From: Nostoc sp. LEGE 12450
GTDB taxonomy: Bacteria > Cyanobacteriota > Cyanobacteriia > Cyanobacteriales > Nostocaceae
Length of the DNA: 64,000 bases
Direction of reading: 5' to 3'
Assembly (NCBI RefSeq): GCF_015206895.1
Contig: NZ_JADEXU010000022.1
Span: 1-64,000 of the forward strand
In this document: piece after piece, positions 37,032 to 46,451 of the stretch
Position numbering within the stretch: position 1 is the first letter of the stretch
How the letters are laid out: each line of letters opens with the position of its first letter
Program-made: the position numbers and the translations under genes
The notes under the pieces: generated by a model
Database searches by the model: none
What the model was told of the DNA's origin: nothing
What the model saw: only the letters and a program-made list of their open reading frames with translations

Positions 37032-38132
37032 TCAAATGAATATTTGATGCGCGCCACAAGCTTGGTTAATAATTTGCTCAACTTTCCCAAAGAAGGCATT
37101 CTCTGAGAAGTTTGCTACTGCATGATTACGGATGCGATCGTAATCCCAAGAGATGCCATTGGCTTCTTGTAATGCAATTTGTAGAGATTCGGGTGTTTGT
37201 CTTTTGAAAAAGACTCCTGTTTCACCTGGTATTTGAGTATCTAATACTCCACCGGCACCATAAGCGATAACTGGTGTGCCGCTAGCATTAGCCTCTACTG
37301 GAACTAACCCGTAATCTTCTAGGGCTGCGACAATAATAGACTTGGCTTTGGAAAACAAGTCTTTACGGGTTCTATCACTTACGTGTCCCAAGAACACAAT
37401 ATTTTTTAATGCTTTAGATTTTAACCGTTCTAGTTCTGGCCCGTCACCTGATATTAATAAGTGCCATCCTAGCCAGTTAAAAGCTTCGACTATTATATCA
37501 AGGCGTTTATAGCTAATCATCCGGGCTGAAGCCAGATAATATTCATCTTTTATATCTGAAAAAACAAATTTACTAGTATCAATTGGATAGTTCACCATCA
37601 TTGCCTTTTTGCCATAAATACTTTCAATACGGCGGGCAACAACACTAGAATTGGCAATGTAAAGGTCAGGTTCCTGTGCATATTTCAGGTCTACCTTTCT
37701 CATTAATTGAAATACTTGTTCAATTAATGGTGCAAAATATCTATAGTCTCCGTATTCTCTTAAATAGGTTGCTGTATCCCATAAGAAACGGGTGACGTTA
37801 TGGCAAAAGCAAATGTGGTGGGCATGAGGATTTTTTCGTACTGCTTTGGCGAAGCTGGTGCTACTGCTAATAATTAGATCGTAGTCTTGCAGATCCAAGG
37901 AGCGAAAGGCAGGAAAATATAGAGGAGCCATTGACCTGAAATACTTTGCTGCACCAGGGATTTTTTGTAAGAAGGTTGTGTTGACTATGCGATCGCCTAG
38001 ATCAATAGTTTTTTGAGGATCGTACAGAGATGTGAAAATGTCTGCTTCAGGATAACGCTTACAAAGCAGTTCAAATACACGCTCTGCCCCACCTCGCTGG
38101 GTTAAATAATCATGGACTAGAGCAATTTTCAT
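37032..38132 (-). CDS. Glycosyltransferase, GT4 family
   Basis: The 366-residue GT-B enzyme starts MKIALVHDYLTQRGGAERVFE, a classic GT4 N terminus with the glycine-rich acceptor loop. It has 'FCHNVTRFLWD', 'ASARMISYKRLDIIVEAFN' opening the donor domain, and E-x7-E in EDYGLVPVEANASGTPV. It resembles mannosyl- or GDP-sugar-dependent GT4 enzymes of exopolysaccharide clusters. It lies 313 bp upstream of the Wzc-like gene, so it may be separately promoted. Confidence 0.93.
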   Translation of the reverse strand: MKIALVHDYLTQRGGAERVFELLCKRYPEADIFTSLYDPQKTIDLGDRIVNTTFLQKIPGAAKYFRSMAPLYFPAFRSLDLQDYDLIISSSTSFAKAVRKNPHAHHICFCHNVTRFLWDTATYLREYGDYRYFAPLIEQVFQLMRKVDLKYAQEPDLYIANSSVVARRIESIYGKKAMMVNYPIDTSKFVFSDIKDEYYLASARMISYKRLDIIVEAFNWLGWHLLISGDGPELERLKSKALKNIVFLGHVSDRTRKDLFSKAKSIIVAALEDYGLVPVEANASGTPVIAYGAGGVLDTQIPGETGVFFKRQTPESLQIALQEANGISWDYDRIRNHAVANFSENAFFGKVEQIINQACGAHQIFI

Positions 38133-38257
38133 GAATTTGACCTAAAGTTTCGATCGGGTTTGTTTCAAGGCTCCCCAGCAAGTTATTATCAACAACTTTA
38201 GTGTCCCGCAGTATAGCTTCCTATCCTCTTGACGAAATTCTGGCGACAAATACGTTG

Positions 38258-38285
38258 GTAGGGGCGTACCGCTGTACACCCCTAC
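38258..38285. repeat. 28-bp imperfect palindrome GTAGGGGCGTAC...
   Basis: The left arm GTAGGGGCGTACCG and the right arm CTGTACACCCCTAC are complementary apart from two positions. It is one of the GTAGGGG palindrome family, located between two convergent-facing gene ends of the cluster. Confidence 0.7.
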
Positions 38286-38323
38286 AGCCAATTCATTTGT
38301 CGCAAATATTTTTAGAATCGATA

Positions 38324-39637
38324 TTACCCAACTGCTACCAAGATTTTTTCTGGGGCGAAATAATTGTTTTGTTCAGTTCTTAGTTGGTCGCAGAGTCTGC
38401 CTTCAGGTAATTCTACATCCTCATAAGTGAGAACTTGATCCTTAGAAATATCTCGTTTGAGACGACATCCTTCAGCTAAACCAATTGGTAGGAGATTTTG
38501 CTGTTGGACGATGGGGGAATTTTCACATTGTCCGTAGGTCATGTAGTAACCGATGCCATCTAGGGTTTCTCCAGCTTTCAGGTCGATTTTGGCGGTGGTG
38601 ACAACATCTACTAACGGGCCTGCTAGCGGAGACATAACGGCATCACCGAACAGGACAGCACGCGCTACAGACAAGGGAACTTCAAAATGACAGAGGTGAT
38701 AAGGAGTATAGAAGCTGTAAAGAGGGCCTTCGCCTAATTTGTATAAGTTGAGATAGTGCTGTTGCTTGGGGTCGTCGTGAGTGGCAAATACATATACGCC
38801 TGGGCCTGGTTTTGCTCCAACTACATAATCGACAATACCACCCAGTTCTTTGAGTTGTTCAACATCATATAAATGGGTCATTTCTTCGACATAACCGTTG
38901 AAGTCATATCCCAACATTCCCCGTTTGGCGACTTTCATCCCTGTGGCATTGGCAACGATCGCTTGCTCAAAGGAAATTTTGGTTCCGTCAGCGAAGCTAG
39001 CCACCATGTGGGGCTTTTGACCCCAACGTTTAGCAAATCCTTCCTGGGTGGTGGGATTGCGATAGGGGTCTTGGAGTCCTTTAATGTTACCGCACAATAA
39101 CGGAGTTAAACCAATGCTTTTTACAAAGCGGTAGAGGTTCATTTGCACCCCTGGCTGATCGCCATCACAGGCGCTGAGAATCACACCTGCTTTGTCAGCA
39201 TAGACTTTGAGGATGGGGCCAATAGTGCCGTCGAGTTCGGCATTCATCATAATCACATGTTTGCAATGAGCGATCGCTTCCATTACGATGTGAGCGCCAA
39301 ATTCCACTGCACCTGTGACTTCGATTATGGCCTCGATGCCCTCAGCCTGACACAGTAACTTAGCGTCTTCTGTGACTGCATACTTACCGTTTGCGATCGC
39401 ATCTTCTAATTCGCTGACAGTTGCAACAACTTGAATATCTTCAATTCCTGCTTCCGAATAAGCTTGTTTAGCTGCATCAATCTTGCGATTGGAGATAGCA
39501 ACTAACTCCATTCCTGGCACTGAATTGACAATTTGGTTGGCAATTCCTCGACCCATAAAACCAGCACCGATCATTCCTACCTTGATAGGATTTCCTGCTG
39601 CTGCACGGGCTTGTAAGGCGCGATCGATAATAATCAT
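38324..39637 (-). CDS. NAD(P)-dependent oxidoreductase with SAF domain
   Basis: The 437-residue protein has an N-terminal Rossmann fold with GMIGAGFMGRGIA (about 21-33) and a homoserine-dehydrogenase/Gfo-like middle. A C-terminal SAF-type domain ends 'CRLKRDISKDQVLTYEDVELPEG'. Proteins with this layout occur in several nucleotide-sugar and exopolysaccharide clusters and in the HEP island, as I recall, but the reaction is not established. A role in making a deoxy- or branched sugar donor is the likely context-based guess. Length and motifs look complete. Confidence 0.85.
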   Translation of the reverse strand: MIIIDRALQARAAAGNPIKVGMIGAGFMGRGIANQIVNSVPGMELVAISNRKIDAAKQAYSEAGIEDIQVVATVSELEDAIANGKYAVTEDAKLLCQAEGIEAIIEVTGAVEFGAHIVMEAIAHCKHVIMMNAELDGTIGPILKVYADKAGVILSACDGDQPGVQMNLYRFVKSIGLTPLLCGNIKGLQDPYRNPTTQEGFAKRWGQKPHMVASFADGTKISFEQAIVANATGMKVAKRGMLGYDFNGYVEEMTHLYDVEQLKELGGIVDYVVGAKPGPGVYVFATHDDPKQQHYLNLYKLGEGPLYSFYTPYHLCHFEVPLSVARAVLFGDAVMSPLAGPLVDVVTTAKIDLKAGETLDGIGYYMTYGQCENSPIVQQQNLLPIGLAEGCRLKRDISKDQVLTYEDVELPEGRLCDQLRTEQNNYFAPEKILVAVG

Positions 39638-39746
39638 GAACTAAACTCCTTTTTGGAACTGTTGGTTGTGATACAAATTCTCTATAAACTTGTACTTAAT
39701 GATTTTTTACAGCTAAATATTAAGTACATTTTCATGGGAATTAAGA

Positions 39747-40988
39747 TTAGCTATGGCTACTAACTGGTTGTTTGCTAGGTGCTATAGAACCAGTCTGTTT
39801 TTCCTGGCTGTGATTTTCGATAATTTGCTCTACAACATTTCTGTAAACTTGAGCAAATTTTTCTTTAGTATGATTTGCTCTTGCATATTCCCATGCCTGA
39901 CGAGACATTAGCTTTAGGTCTTCTACAGGCAAATTGGAAATACTTCTAACTTTCGCCTTAATTTCGCCAACAGAAAGATTATCGAAAATCACACCAAAAT
40001 CATGAACATCGACACCAGATTCGTAGCTTAAAATTGGAATTAACCCAGCTTGTAAGCAACTGATTACTGCTCCTGACTGTCCTTCAGAAACGGAAGGATA
40101 AACAAGCCCTATACAGTTATTTGTAACCTCTATAAAGTCAGGACTACTAACATCAATCCAACCATAAGTGTGGATGTTAGGTGTTTCGTACAGTTCTTTA
40201 TAGAAAGCTTGCTCAAATTCTTTGTCATTACTTACCGGGCCACAAACTGTTAAATGGTATTCCGGCATTTGGGCAAAGGCATCTAAAACTAAATCTAATC
40301 CTTTCAGGACTAAAGCACTACCACCAAACCACAGAAAACGCTTTCTTACCGCTTCAAAATCTTTCTTTTCAGGATAAGGATAAACGCTAGGCGAAGAAAT
40401 TGGGATACGATACATTGGTTTTTTGGCATACTTAAATGTATCAGTTGTGAAATCATTACCCAACACAATCGCGCAATCGGCATATTCAATTCCCAAGTTA
40501 GGAACCTCAAATCGTTGTGGTTTTAAGGTGATACCTTTGCGCCGTTGTAGTTCTAGAAGCCTGTTGCATTCTGCTGCATTGCGAAACACCATATTTGCAA
40601 TGTCAACATGGAAAATTTTGATGCAATCTTTATTGAGTTTTGGTGCAAGTACTTCCATCCGATGACGAATATCAATGAAAAATGCGTAGTGCTTTTGCGG
40701 AACGAATTTATCATTGTGGAACTGGATAGCATCAACGTTATAGCCCAAGTCTAAAAAAGTTTGGGCGATTTGCCAAACTTCCCAGTACCAAGAGTGGTCA
40801 TTAGGCATTGGCTGACCAGGTTTTAAGAGGAATGGCTCAATCCGATAAGAAAGAAGTACATTCCCCTTAGAAGGCTGTTTTGGCTTTAGAGAAACAACCT
40901 GTAAGGTCTTAGCGTAATTGATCCGAGCTTGAATTTTTTTGGAAACAAAAGAGATAGTATTTTCGACACGAGATAGAATCTTTGACAT
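39747..40988 (-). CDS. Glycosyltransferase, GT4-like, divergent
   Basis: The 413-residue protein has a GT-B donor domain near 'FLWFGGSALVLKGLDLVLDAFAQMPEYHLTVCGP' and a weakened E-x7-E region, SEGQSGAVISCLQAGLIP, in which the second glutamate is absent. The N-terminal 45 residues are basic and helical. The acceptor half includes 'IDIRHRMEVLAPKLNKDCIKIFHVDIAN'. It sits between the SAF-domain oxidoreductase and rfbC-like genes. It may act on an unusual donor, or have lost activity. Confidence 0.82.
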   Translation of the reverse strand: MSKILSRVENTISFVSKKIQARINYAKTLQVVSLKPKQPSKGNVLLSYRIEPFLLKPGQPMPNDHSWYWEVWQIAQTFLDLGYNVDAIQFHNDKFVPQKHYAFFIDIRHRMEVLAPKLNKDCIKIFHVDIANMVFRNAAECNRLLELQRRKGITLKPQRFEVPNLGIEYADCAIVLGNDFTTDTFKYAKKPMYRIPISSPSVYPYPEKKDFEAVRKRFLWFGGSALVLKGLDLVLDAFAQMPEYHLTVCGPVSNDKEFEQAFYKELYETPNIHTYGWIDVSSPDFIEVTNNCIGLVYPSVSEGQSGAVISCLQAGLIPILSYESGVDVHDFGVIFDNLSVGEIKAKVRSISNLPVEDLKLMSRQAWEYARANHTKEKFAQVYRNVVEQIIENHSQEKQTGSIAPSKQPVSSHS

Positions 40989-41172
40989 TTATTTCTACCT
41001 AATTTCATTAATTTAATATCTCAAACCTTAATTAGTAATTGATAGTTGTATTTACATCAATTCTAATTTCTTTCTTTACTTTGCGCTCTTTGCGTCCTAC
41101 CCTACGGGAAGCCGCTCCGCGTCTATGCGGTTCGTTAAAAAAATTTTCACGAACCATCTAATACCGCTAAAT
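40989..41172. repeat. Dispersed repeat between glycosyltransferase and rfbC-like genes
   Basis: The segment 41080-41145 reads TTTGCGCTCTTTGCGTCC then GAAGCCGCTCCGCGTCTATG and GGTTCGTTAAAAAAAT. It is the same family as the repeat at 27640-27795. Confidence 0.6.
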
Positions 41173-41727
41173 TTATCTAGAAGTACCGCCAACAGTCATC
41201 ATTCTCAACAAAGGCCAACTTAAATCTTTCTCAGAGATTTCAGTCACATCTAGAGGCCAATCAATGGCAAAGAATGGGTCATCATAGCGTAAACCTCTCT
41301 CATACCCTGGCGTGTAAAATTCGCCTACTTGATATACCACTTCAGTTTCATCTGTCAGTGCTTGATAGCCGTGAGCAAACATTTCTGGAACATACAAAGC
41401 GCGGCGGTTTTCTGGTGTTAGTTCCACCCCAATGTGTGATAAAAAGCTAGGAGATTCAGGACGCATATCAATAATTACGTCATAGATAGCGCCTTTAGTA
41501 CAGCGAATTAATTTCGTTTCTGCTGCTGGCAGAATTTGATAATGCATTCCCCGGATAGTGCCTTTTTTGTAGTTAAAAGACAGGTTACATTGGGCAACTG
41601 TTGGCTTTAATCCGTGTGCTTCAAATTCTTGAGCGCAGAAAGATCGAGCAAAAAAACCACGGTGGTCTGGCTTTTCTTCTAAGTCAATAATAAATGCGTC
41701 TTTGAGTGCAGTTTCGGTAAAAATCAT
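41173..41727 (-). CDS. rfbC: dTDP-4-dehydrorhamnose 3,5-epimerase-like enzyme
   Basis: The 184-residue cupin enzyme has the family blocks 'GFFARSFCAQEFEAHGL', 'GTIRGMHYQ' (catalytic-site histidine), 'VIIDMRPESPSF' and 'MFAHGYQALTDETEV'. I chose the ATG at 41725-41727, which has AAGGA 7 nt upstream and gives the usual length; an extension to 41775 looks spurious. It epimerises C3 and/or C5 of a 4-keto-6-deoxy-hexose nucleotide. With a CDP-glucose-forming RfbF in the same block the true substrate may be CDP- rather than dTDP-linked. Confidence 0.93.
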   Translation of the reverse strand: MIFTETALKDAFIIDLEEKPDHRGFFARSFCAQEFEAHGLKPTVAQCNLSFNYKKGTIRGMHYQILPAAETKLIRCTKGAIYDVIIDMRPESPSFLSHIGVELTPENRRALYVPEMFAHGYQALTDETEVVYQVGEFYTPGYERGLRYDDPFFAIDWPLDVTEISEKDLSWPLLRMMTVGGTSR

Positions 41728-41914
41728 TATGGTTCCTTTGAGATGAATGTTGAGTAAAGAAATTAAGCAAACCACAGAGACGCAGAGGGCACAGAGAGAT
41801 ATTTTGTATTAGTCTTAAATCTACAAATCGGGTGCAAATCCTTTCTTTCTCTTCATCTGTGTTCTCTGTGCCTCTGGGTTAATTAAATTAAATATTCTTC
41901 TGGTGAGAACATTT

Positions 41915-42787
41915 TTAAGTTGATACTTTAGCTGCATCAGATGCAGAACGTAACTCTGCTCTGGGATAAGTATCATCCCAGTATTGGGTGCAGAGGTCTG
42001 GCCGTTCAGGAGGATTGGCGGTGTAACAAAAGAATAGTGTTGACCGATCTTCTGTACGAACTGTGCCGTGATGTAAAGCATTTTTCGTATCTACAATAAT
42101 GACTGTACCTGCTGGCCCTGGGCAGGATTTCCAAGCTGATTTGGGGATGACTGGTTTTACTTGTTCATCGTCGATACCCATATAGCCTGACTTCCAAAGT
42201 TTGTAGTAAAGTCGAAAATAATTCCAACTAAATAAGGAAGTTAGGGAGCGAGGGATGTATTGGAAAGGCCCAGTTTTTTCTTCTACATCATTCAAGTAAA
42301 TAATAATTTTGATAATCCGCCGGTCTTCGGCATCGCTATGCCATAGTAGCGTCCCAAACTGATGTTTACTCTTGAAATCTTTGCGTAAATGTACACCATG
42401 AAAAGCAATTGGAAGACCGATATAATTTTCGATGATGTTGAGTAGCCTTTTCTCTACCCCCCAGGCATAAAATTCTGGTAAACCTGTAACTGTATAAATT
42501 TGTGGCAACCTTTCATCTAGATGCTCATTGGTGGGATTTTCCATCTGAAACAATTGATGGTGAGCAGCTTTGAGCAGTTCGGAGCTAGAGTCGAACCCTA
42601 AATCTGCCAAGTTTGTGACGCAAACACCATCTTTTTTGAGAGTCTTAAGGATGTTGCGTAGGCGTAGCCCGTCGTAGACATCGCTTCCTGCCAATGCTGG
42701 CAGATTTCTGCTATGCTTCCAACGAGCTAGGTAATATTCAAAGTCAGATGAGAGTGTAGCTATTTTGCGTTTAATCGCGTTGAACAT
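41915..42787 (-). CDS. Phytanoyl-CoA-dioxygenase (PhyH)-like Fe(II)/2-oxoglutarate enzyme
   Basis: The 290-residue protein has the iron-binding HxD in LLWHSDAED (about 151-157) and the distal histidine in ALHHGTVR, with an R following (EDRST) for 2-oxoglutarate. This fits the PhyH-like double-stranded beta-helix. In the block it may hydroxylate a sugar, lipid carrier or glycan. A 30-bp dispersed repeat at 42656-42685 encodes SDVYDGLRLR (about residues 35-44) in-frame near the N terminus. An unusual dioxygenase in a HEP-like cluster is interesting; the substrate is unknown. Confidence 0.85.
   Translation of the reverse strand: MFNAIKRKIATLSSDFEYYLARWKHSRNLPALAGSDVYDGLRLRNILKTLKKDGVCVTNLADLGFDSSSELLKAAHHQLFQMENPTNEHLDERLPQIYTVTGLPEFYAWGVEKRLLNIIENYIGLPIAFHGVHLRKDFKSKHQFGTLLWHSDAEDRRIIKIIIYLNDVEEKTGPFQYIPRSLTSLFSWNYFRLYYKLWKSGYMGIDDEQVKPVIPKSAWKSCPGPAGTVIIVDTKNALHHGTVRTEDRSTLFFCYTANPPERPDLCTQYWDDTYPRAELRSASDAAKVST
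42656..42685. repeat. 30-bp dispersed repeat inside the dioxygenase gene
   Basis: The repeat reads GCGTAGGCGTAGCCC then GTCGTAGACATCGCT, 27 of 30 bases identical to 26953-26982 and in the same reading phase. The flanking protein sequence continues normally on both sides. Confidence 0.85.
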
Positions 42788-42836
42788 GGCGCAAATCCTT
42801 CTCTTATTGATATATAGTTGTTAGTAATTAGGTAGT

Positions 42837-43844
42837 TTATGGCTTATAGGTACGGACTTCTTCAGTAGATATTTCGCTTGATTCTGCTAAACCGAATTCT
42901 TTAGAAACCATCACATCAAAAGCACATAAGCTGACTAAAGCCAAAAATGGAACTACTATTTTGATGGCAGACATCGGCCATCTTCTTAAAGCACCCAAGA
43001 AAACCTTTAAGTTGACTTCTTTACTATTCTGCAAAAGCATCCGTCTACAAAATTGCTTAGAATATCCACTTTGCTCTAATTTCAAAATCACTTCAGGAAT
43101 GTGTTTGTATTGCATTAACAGTGCTGATTTTGGTTCTTTCTGCCAATAACTCACACCAACAACACATTCTAAATAAGTCTCTTTAGTGACAATTACACTA
43201 CCATTAGCAGCGCAATATCCGGCTAAATATGCTAAAGATATCCAGTTATTCTCAGCATCTTGCCAATCTTGTAGAGCGCGTTTTACTAAGTCAGTACGAT
43301 AGACTGTAGCAGTTAGAAAAATGACTGCGCCGACACTTTTTGAAAAACAATGTTCAAATATGGCTTTACCATCACCCTTACCATCTTCACTATCAACATC
43401 AAACCAGCGATTACCAACGATTGTTGGTGGATGAACTGGTTCACCAGTCAGTTGGTTACGACCGGAAAAGTTGAGGAACAATAATGATAAATCTTCATGT
43501 TGTTTAAGTTTGCTAATCACATAAGCAATTGCTCTATCTTGAATTGGGTCATCATCGCCGATTGTCCAAACATATTTTGTTGTTGTAGACTTTAGGCAAT
43601 ACATAATATTTTTAACTACGCCTAAATTCTTTAAATTTTTATTTGATTTAAATGTAATATTGTTAAGTGCCGCTTGCCATTTTTGGATTACCTCTTGAGT
43701 ATTATCTGTTGAACAATTATCGGAGACTAAAATCTCACATTCATCTTCAAAACCTTTGATAGCTTGAGCCAACCATGTTAGCTGTTTATCAAGTAACCCG
43801 GCACGATTAAAAGTGGGTATGGCAATAGTCAGGAGTTTATTCAT
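42837..43844 (-). CDS. Glycosyltransferase, GT2 family
   Basis: The 335-residue GT-A enzyme starts MNKLLTIAIPTFNRAGLLDKQL, has SDNCSTDNTQE and the acidic motif in TIGDDDPIQD. A C-terminal hydrophobic stretch (about 290-312, IKIVVPFLALVSLCAFDVM) may anchor it to the membrane. It lies 49 bp upstream of the dioxygenase gene, probably co-transcribed with it. Confidence 0.92.
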   Translation of the reverse strand: MNKLLTIAIPTFNRAGLLDKQLTWLAQAIKGFEDECEILVSDNCSTDNTQEVIQKWQAALNNITFKSNKNLKNLGVVKNIMYCLKSTTTKYVWTIGDDDPIQDRAIAYVISKLKQHEDLSLLFLNFSGRNQLTGEPVHPPTIVGNRWFDVDSEDGKGDGKAIFEHCFSKSVGAVIFLTATVYRTDLVKRALQDWQDAENNWISLAYLAGYCAANGSVIVTKETYLECVVGVSYWQKEPKSALLMQYKHIPEVILKLEQSGYSKQFCRRMLLQNSKEVNLKVFLGALRRWPMSAIKIVVPFLALVSLCAFDVMVSKEFGLAESSEISTEEVRTYKP

Positions 43845-44043
43845 ATTAAGCTTAAATCTATAGTTAAGAGGCTACTAACAACAGCTTGTTAATAAACAAG
43901 TTGCTTTTAAGTTGATTTTTTGATATTTAACAACAAAAGCTTTATGAAACTACGCCTTTTAATTACTTTTCACCTATTGTCTATGCTCATAATGACAACA
44001 ATAAAATAGTAACAAAAGGCGCTTTTTGGGTTATAATTAGTAA

Positions 44044-45312
44044 TTACGACGCTATTAAAAGCCTATCCGGAATAGGACACGGATAAATTTTTACTTCAGG
44101 AATTGGTACAACAAACTGTCCACCCCACTCGCCAATAAATGCCATTTGTTCCATAATTTCCTCTTTGAGATTCCAAGGTAAAATTAGGACATAATCTGGT
44201 TTAGTTTCGCGGATTTTGTCTGGTTCAAAGATGGGAATATGAGTCCCTGGCAAAAATAAGTCTTGTTTGTAAGGATTGCAATCGACTGTGTAATCGATAA
44301 AATCTTTCCCAATCCCACAGTAATTAAGCAATGTATTGCCTTTGGCTGGTGCGCCATAACCAACAATTGATTTTCCTTCTGCTTTTGCACTCAGAAGGAA
44401 ATTTAATAGCTTATGCTTTGTTTGTCTGGCTTTTTCGCCAAATGTAATATAAATCTCTATCCGATGCAGTCCAGCAGCAATTTCTTTTGCTTTTAGATGG
44501 CTAACTCGGTCACTGATACCAGGACTATCAGCATTGTCATGTTTGGCATAAATTCTTAGTGAACCACCATGAGTTGATAATTCCTCCACATCAAAAAGTT
44601 GCAAATTGTGTGCTGCAAAAATCTTTTCGATAGCAAGAAATGAGAAGTAAGAAAAATGCTCGTGATAAATAGTATCAAACTGATTTTGTTGAATCAATTG
44701 CAAGATGTGAGGAAACTCCATTGTCAAAATACCATTCGGTTTGAGGATGAGTTTCATTCCAGCTATGAAATCATTTAAATCTGGTACATGAGCTAAAACA
44801 TTATTGCCTATCAAAAGATCGGCTAGTTTTCCTTGTATCACAAGTTCTTTGGCAGTCTCAACCCCAAAAAACTTGTTGATACTAGGAATACCTCTATCTT
44901 GAGCTATCTTAGCTATATTTGCGGCTGGTTCTATTCCTAAAACTGGGATTCCCTTTTCTACAAAATATTGCAGTAGGTAGCCATCGTTGCTAGCAATCTC
45001 AATAATTTGATTATGATGATTAAAGCCAAATTTTTCTACCATCATATCGGTGTAAGCTTTGACGTGTTTTAGCCAACTTACTGAGTAAGAAGAAAAGTAA
45101 GCATAATCGCTAAAAATACGATCGGGAGTTTCAAATTGTTCTAATTGAACTAAAAGAGTGTCTTCAGACACATAAGCATGGAGCGGATAAAATTTTTCGG
45201 CATGATTTAGCTGTTCTGCTGTCAGATAAGCATTGGCTAAAGGTGACATTCCTAAATCAATAAAGGTTTGGTGCAGAGGTTGACCACTAAAACGGCATTT
45301 TGCGTTCGCCAT
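44044..45312 (-). CDS. Sugar C-methyltransferase (SAM-dependent, three-domain)
   Basis: The 422-residue protein matches NDP-sugar C-methyltransferases. It has an N-terminal zinc-binding-type region (CRFSGQPLHQTFIDLGMSPLANAYL), a Rossmann methyltransferase core (IIEIASNDGYLLQYF, 'GIEPAANIAKIA', 'NNVLAHVPDLNDF') and a C-terminal domain (IVGYGAPAKGNTLLNYC). Three of the four cysteines expected in the zinc site appear replaced (CRFS; YVSEDTLL), so zinc binding may be lost. The ATG at 45310-45312 is used; TTG at 45321 is an alternative. Members typically methylate C3 of a 4-keto-6-deoxy sugar. With rfbF and rfbC-like genes nearby, a branched-chain deoxysugar is likely. Confidence 0.88.
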   Translation of the reverse strand: MANAKCRFSGQPLHQTFIDLGMSPLANAYLTAEQLNHAEKFYPLHAYVSEDTLLVQLEQFETPDRIFSDYAYFSSYSVSWLKHVKAYTDMMVEKFGFNHHNQIIEIASNDGYLLQYFVEKGIPVLGIEPAANIAKIAQDRGIPSINKFFGVETAKELVIQGKLADLLIGNNVLAHVPDLNDFIAGMKLILKPNGILTMEFPHILQLIQQNQFDTIYHEHFSYFSFLAIEKIFAAHNLQLFDVEELSTHGGSLRIYAKHDNADSPGISDRVSHLKAKEIAAGLHRIEIYITFGEKARQTKHKLLNFLLSAKAEGKSIVGYGAPAKGNTLLNYCGIGKDFIDYTVDCNPYKQDLFLPGTHIPIFEPDKIRETKPDYVLILPWNLKEEIMEQMAFIGEWGGQFVVPIPEVKIYPCPIPDRLLIAS

Positions 45313-45422
45313 AAATTTCAACTCACTGATTACAAATAATTTGATGGATGAAATAAGTCCGAACCAAATATTGTTGATTCGGAAACTTAGATTATTTCTT
45401 CTTTGCTGATAGGCAACTCTAT

Positions 45423-46451
45423 CTACTTTTTATTCCAGAAGAAATCTTTGTCAATTTGCTCGGTACGAATTAGATACTCTAGCTGTTTTAAGCGAGTAAA
45501 TCCTCTAAACAAGAAAGTGTCTTCAGCCATATCTATTTGGCTAAATAAATCAAATAGCTGCTGGGCACCAAGTCGGGCATTCCAATCACATTTAAATCCG
45601 GGGAGAATTGTGTTGATTTTCTCGAAGGATACTCGATAGCTGCGGTTATCTGAGCCGTTGTCACCAAAGGACAATTTACAATCTGGGAAAATATCAGCAA
45701 TAATTTCCGCAATTTCTTTGACACGATAGTTGTTTGCTGTATCTCCGACGTTAAAGATTTGGTTATGTACAATATCTCGTGGTGCTTCTAAAGCACAGAC
45801 TATTGCTTTGCAAATATCCAGTGCGTGGACTAATGGTCGCCAAGGTGTACCATCACTGGTCATTTTGATTTGTTTGCTAGTCCATGCCAACCCAGCTAAG
45901 TTGTTTAAAACAATATCAAAGCGCATTCTGGGAGAAGCACCAAAGGCTGTGGCATTCCGCATAAAGGTGGGAGAGAAGTCATCGTCAGCTAGTGGTCTGA
46001 CATCCCGTTCTACTAGAGTTTTGCACTCTGCGTAGGCTGTTTGGGGATTAATTGGGGATTCTTCTGTAACATCACCTGCGGTAGCAACACCGTAGACACT
46101 ACACGAAGACATATATACAAAACGACGCACACCCATAGCTTTAGCTAGGCTAGCGAGACGAACTGAACCTATATGATTAATTTCGTAGGTAATATTGGGT
46201 GCTAATTGTCCGGCTGGGTCGTTAGAAAGTTCCGCCATGTGAACTATTGCTTCAACACCTTCCAAATCGTCAGGGGTGATGTTGCGGATATCTTTGTTAA
46301 GGGTTTTAGGTGTTACGCCATTAGCGTTGTATAGCCAACCAACTTTATAGAACCCTGTATCTAGACCGATAACTTCATGTCCACGTTCAATTAACAGAGG
46401 CGGTAATAATGAACCTAGATAGCCTTCTGTTCCAGTTACTAATATTTTCAT
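45423..46451 (-). CDS. NAD-dependent sugar epimerase/dehydratase (extended SDR)
   Basis: The 342-residue protein starts MKILVTGTEGYLGSLL with the GxxGxxG cofactor motif, and has the catalytic YAECK and SSCSVYG upstream of it. It belongs to the extended SDR group acting on nucleotide sugars. It is not clearly a CDP-glucose 4,6-dehydratase: the typical TDK-type signature is not obvious. The product may be the 4-reductase or an epimerase of the deoxysugar route. It is separated by about 450 bp from the upstream LhgO-like gene, and is likely first in a group with the C-methyltransferase. Confidence 0.9.
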   Translation of the reverse strand: MKILVTGTEGYLGSLLPPLLIERGHEVIGLDTGFYKVGWLYNANGVTPKTLNKDIRNITPDDLEGVEAIVHMAELSNDPAGQLAPNITYEINHIGSVRLASLAKAMGVRRFVYMSSCSVYGVATAGDVTEESPINPQTAYAECKTLVERDVRPLADDDFSPTFMRNATAFGASPRMRFDIVLNNLAGLAWTSKQIKMTSDGTPWRPLVHALDICKAIVCALEAPRDIVHNQIFNVGDTANNYRVKEIAEIIADIFPDCKLSFGDNGSDNRSYRVSFEKINTILPGFKCDWNARLGAQQLFDLFSQIDMAEDTFLFRGFTRLKQLEYLIRTEQIDKDFFWNKK

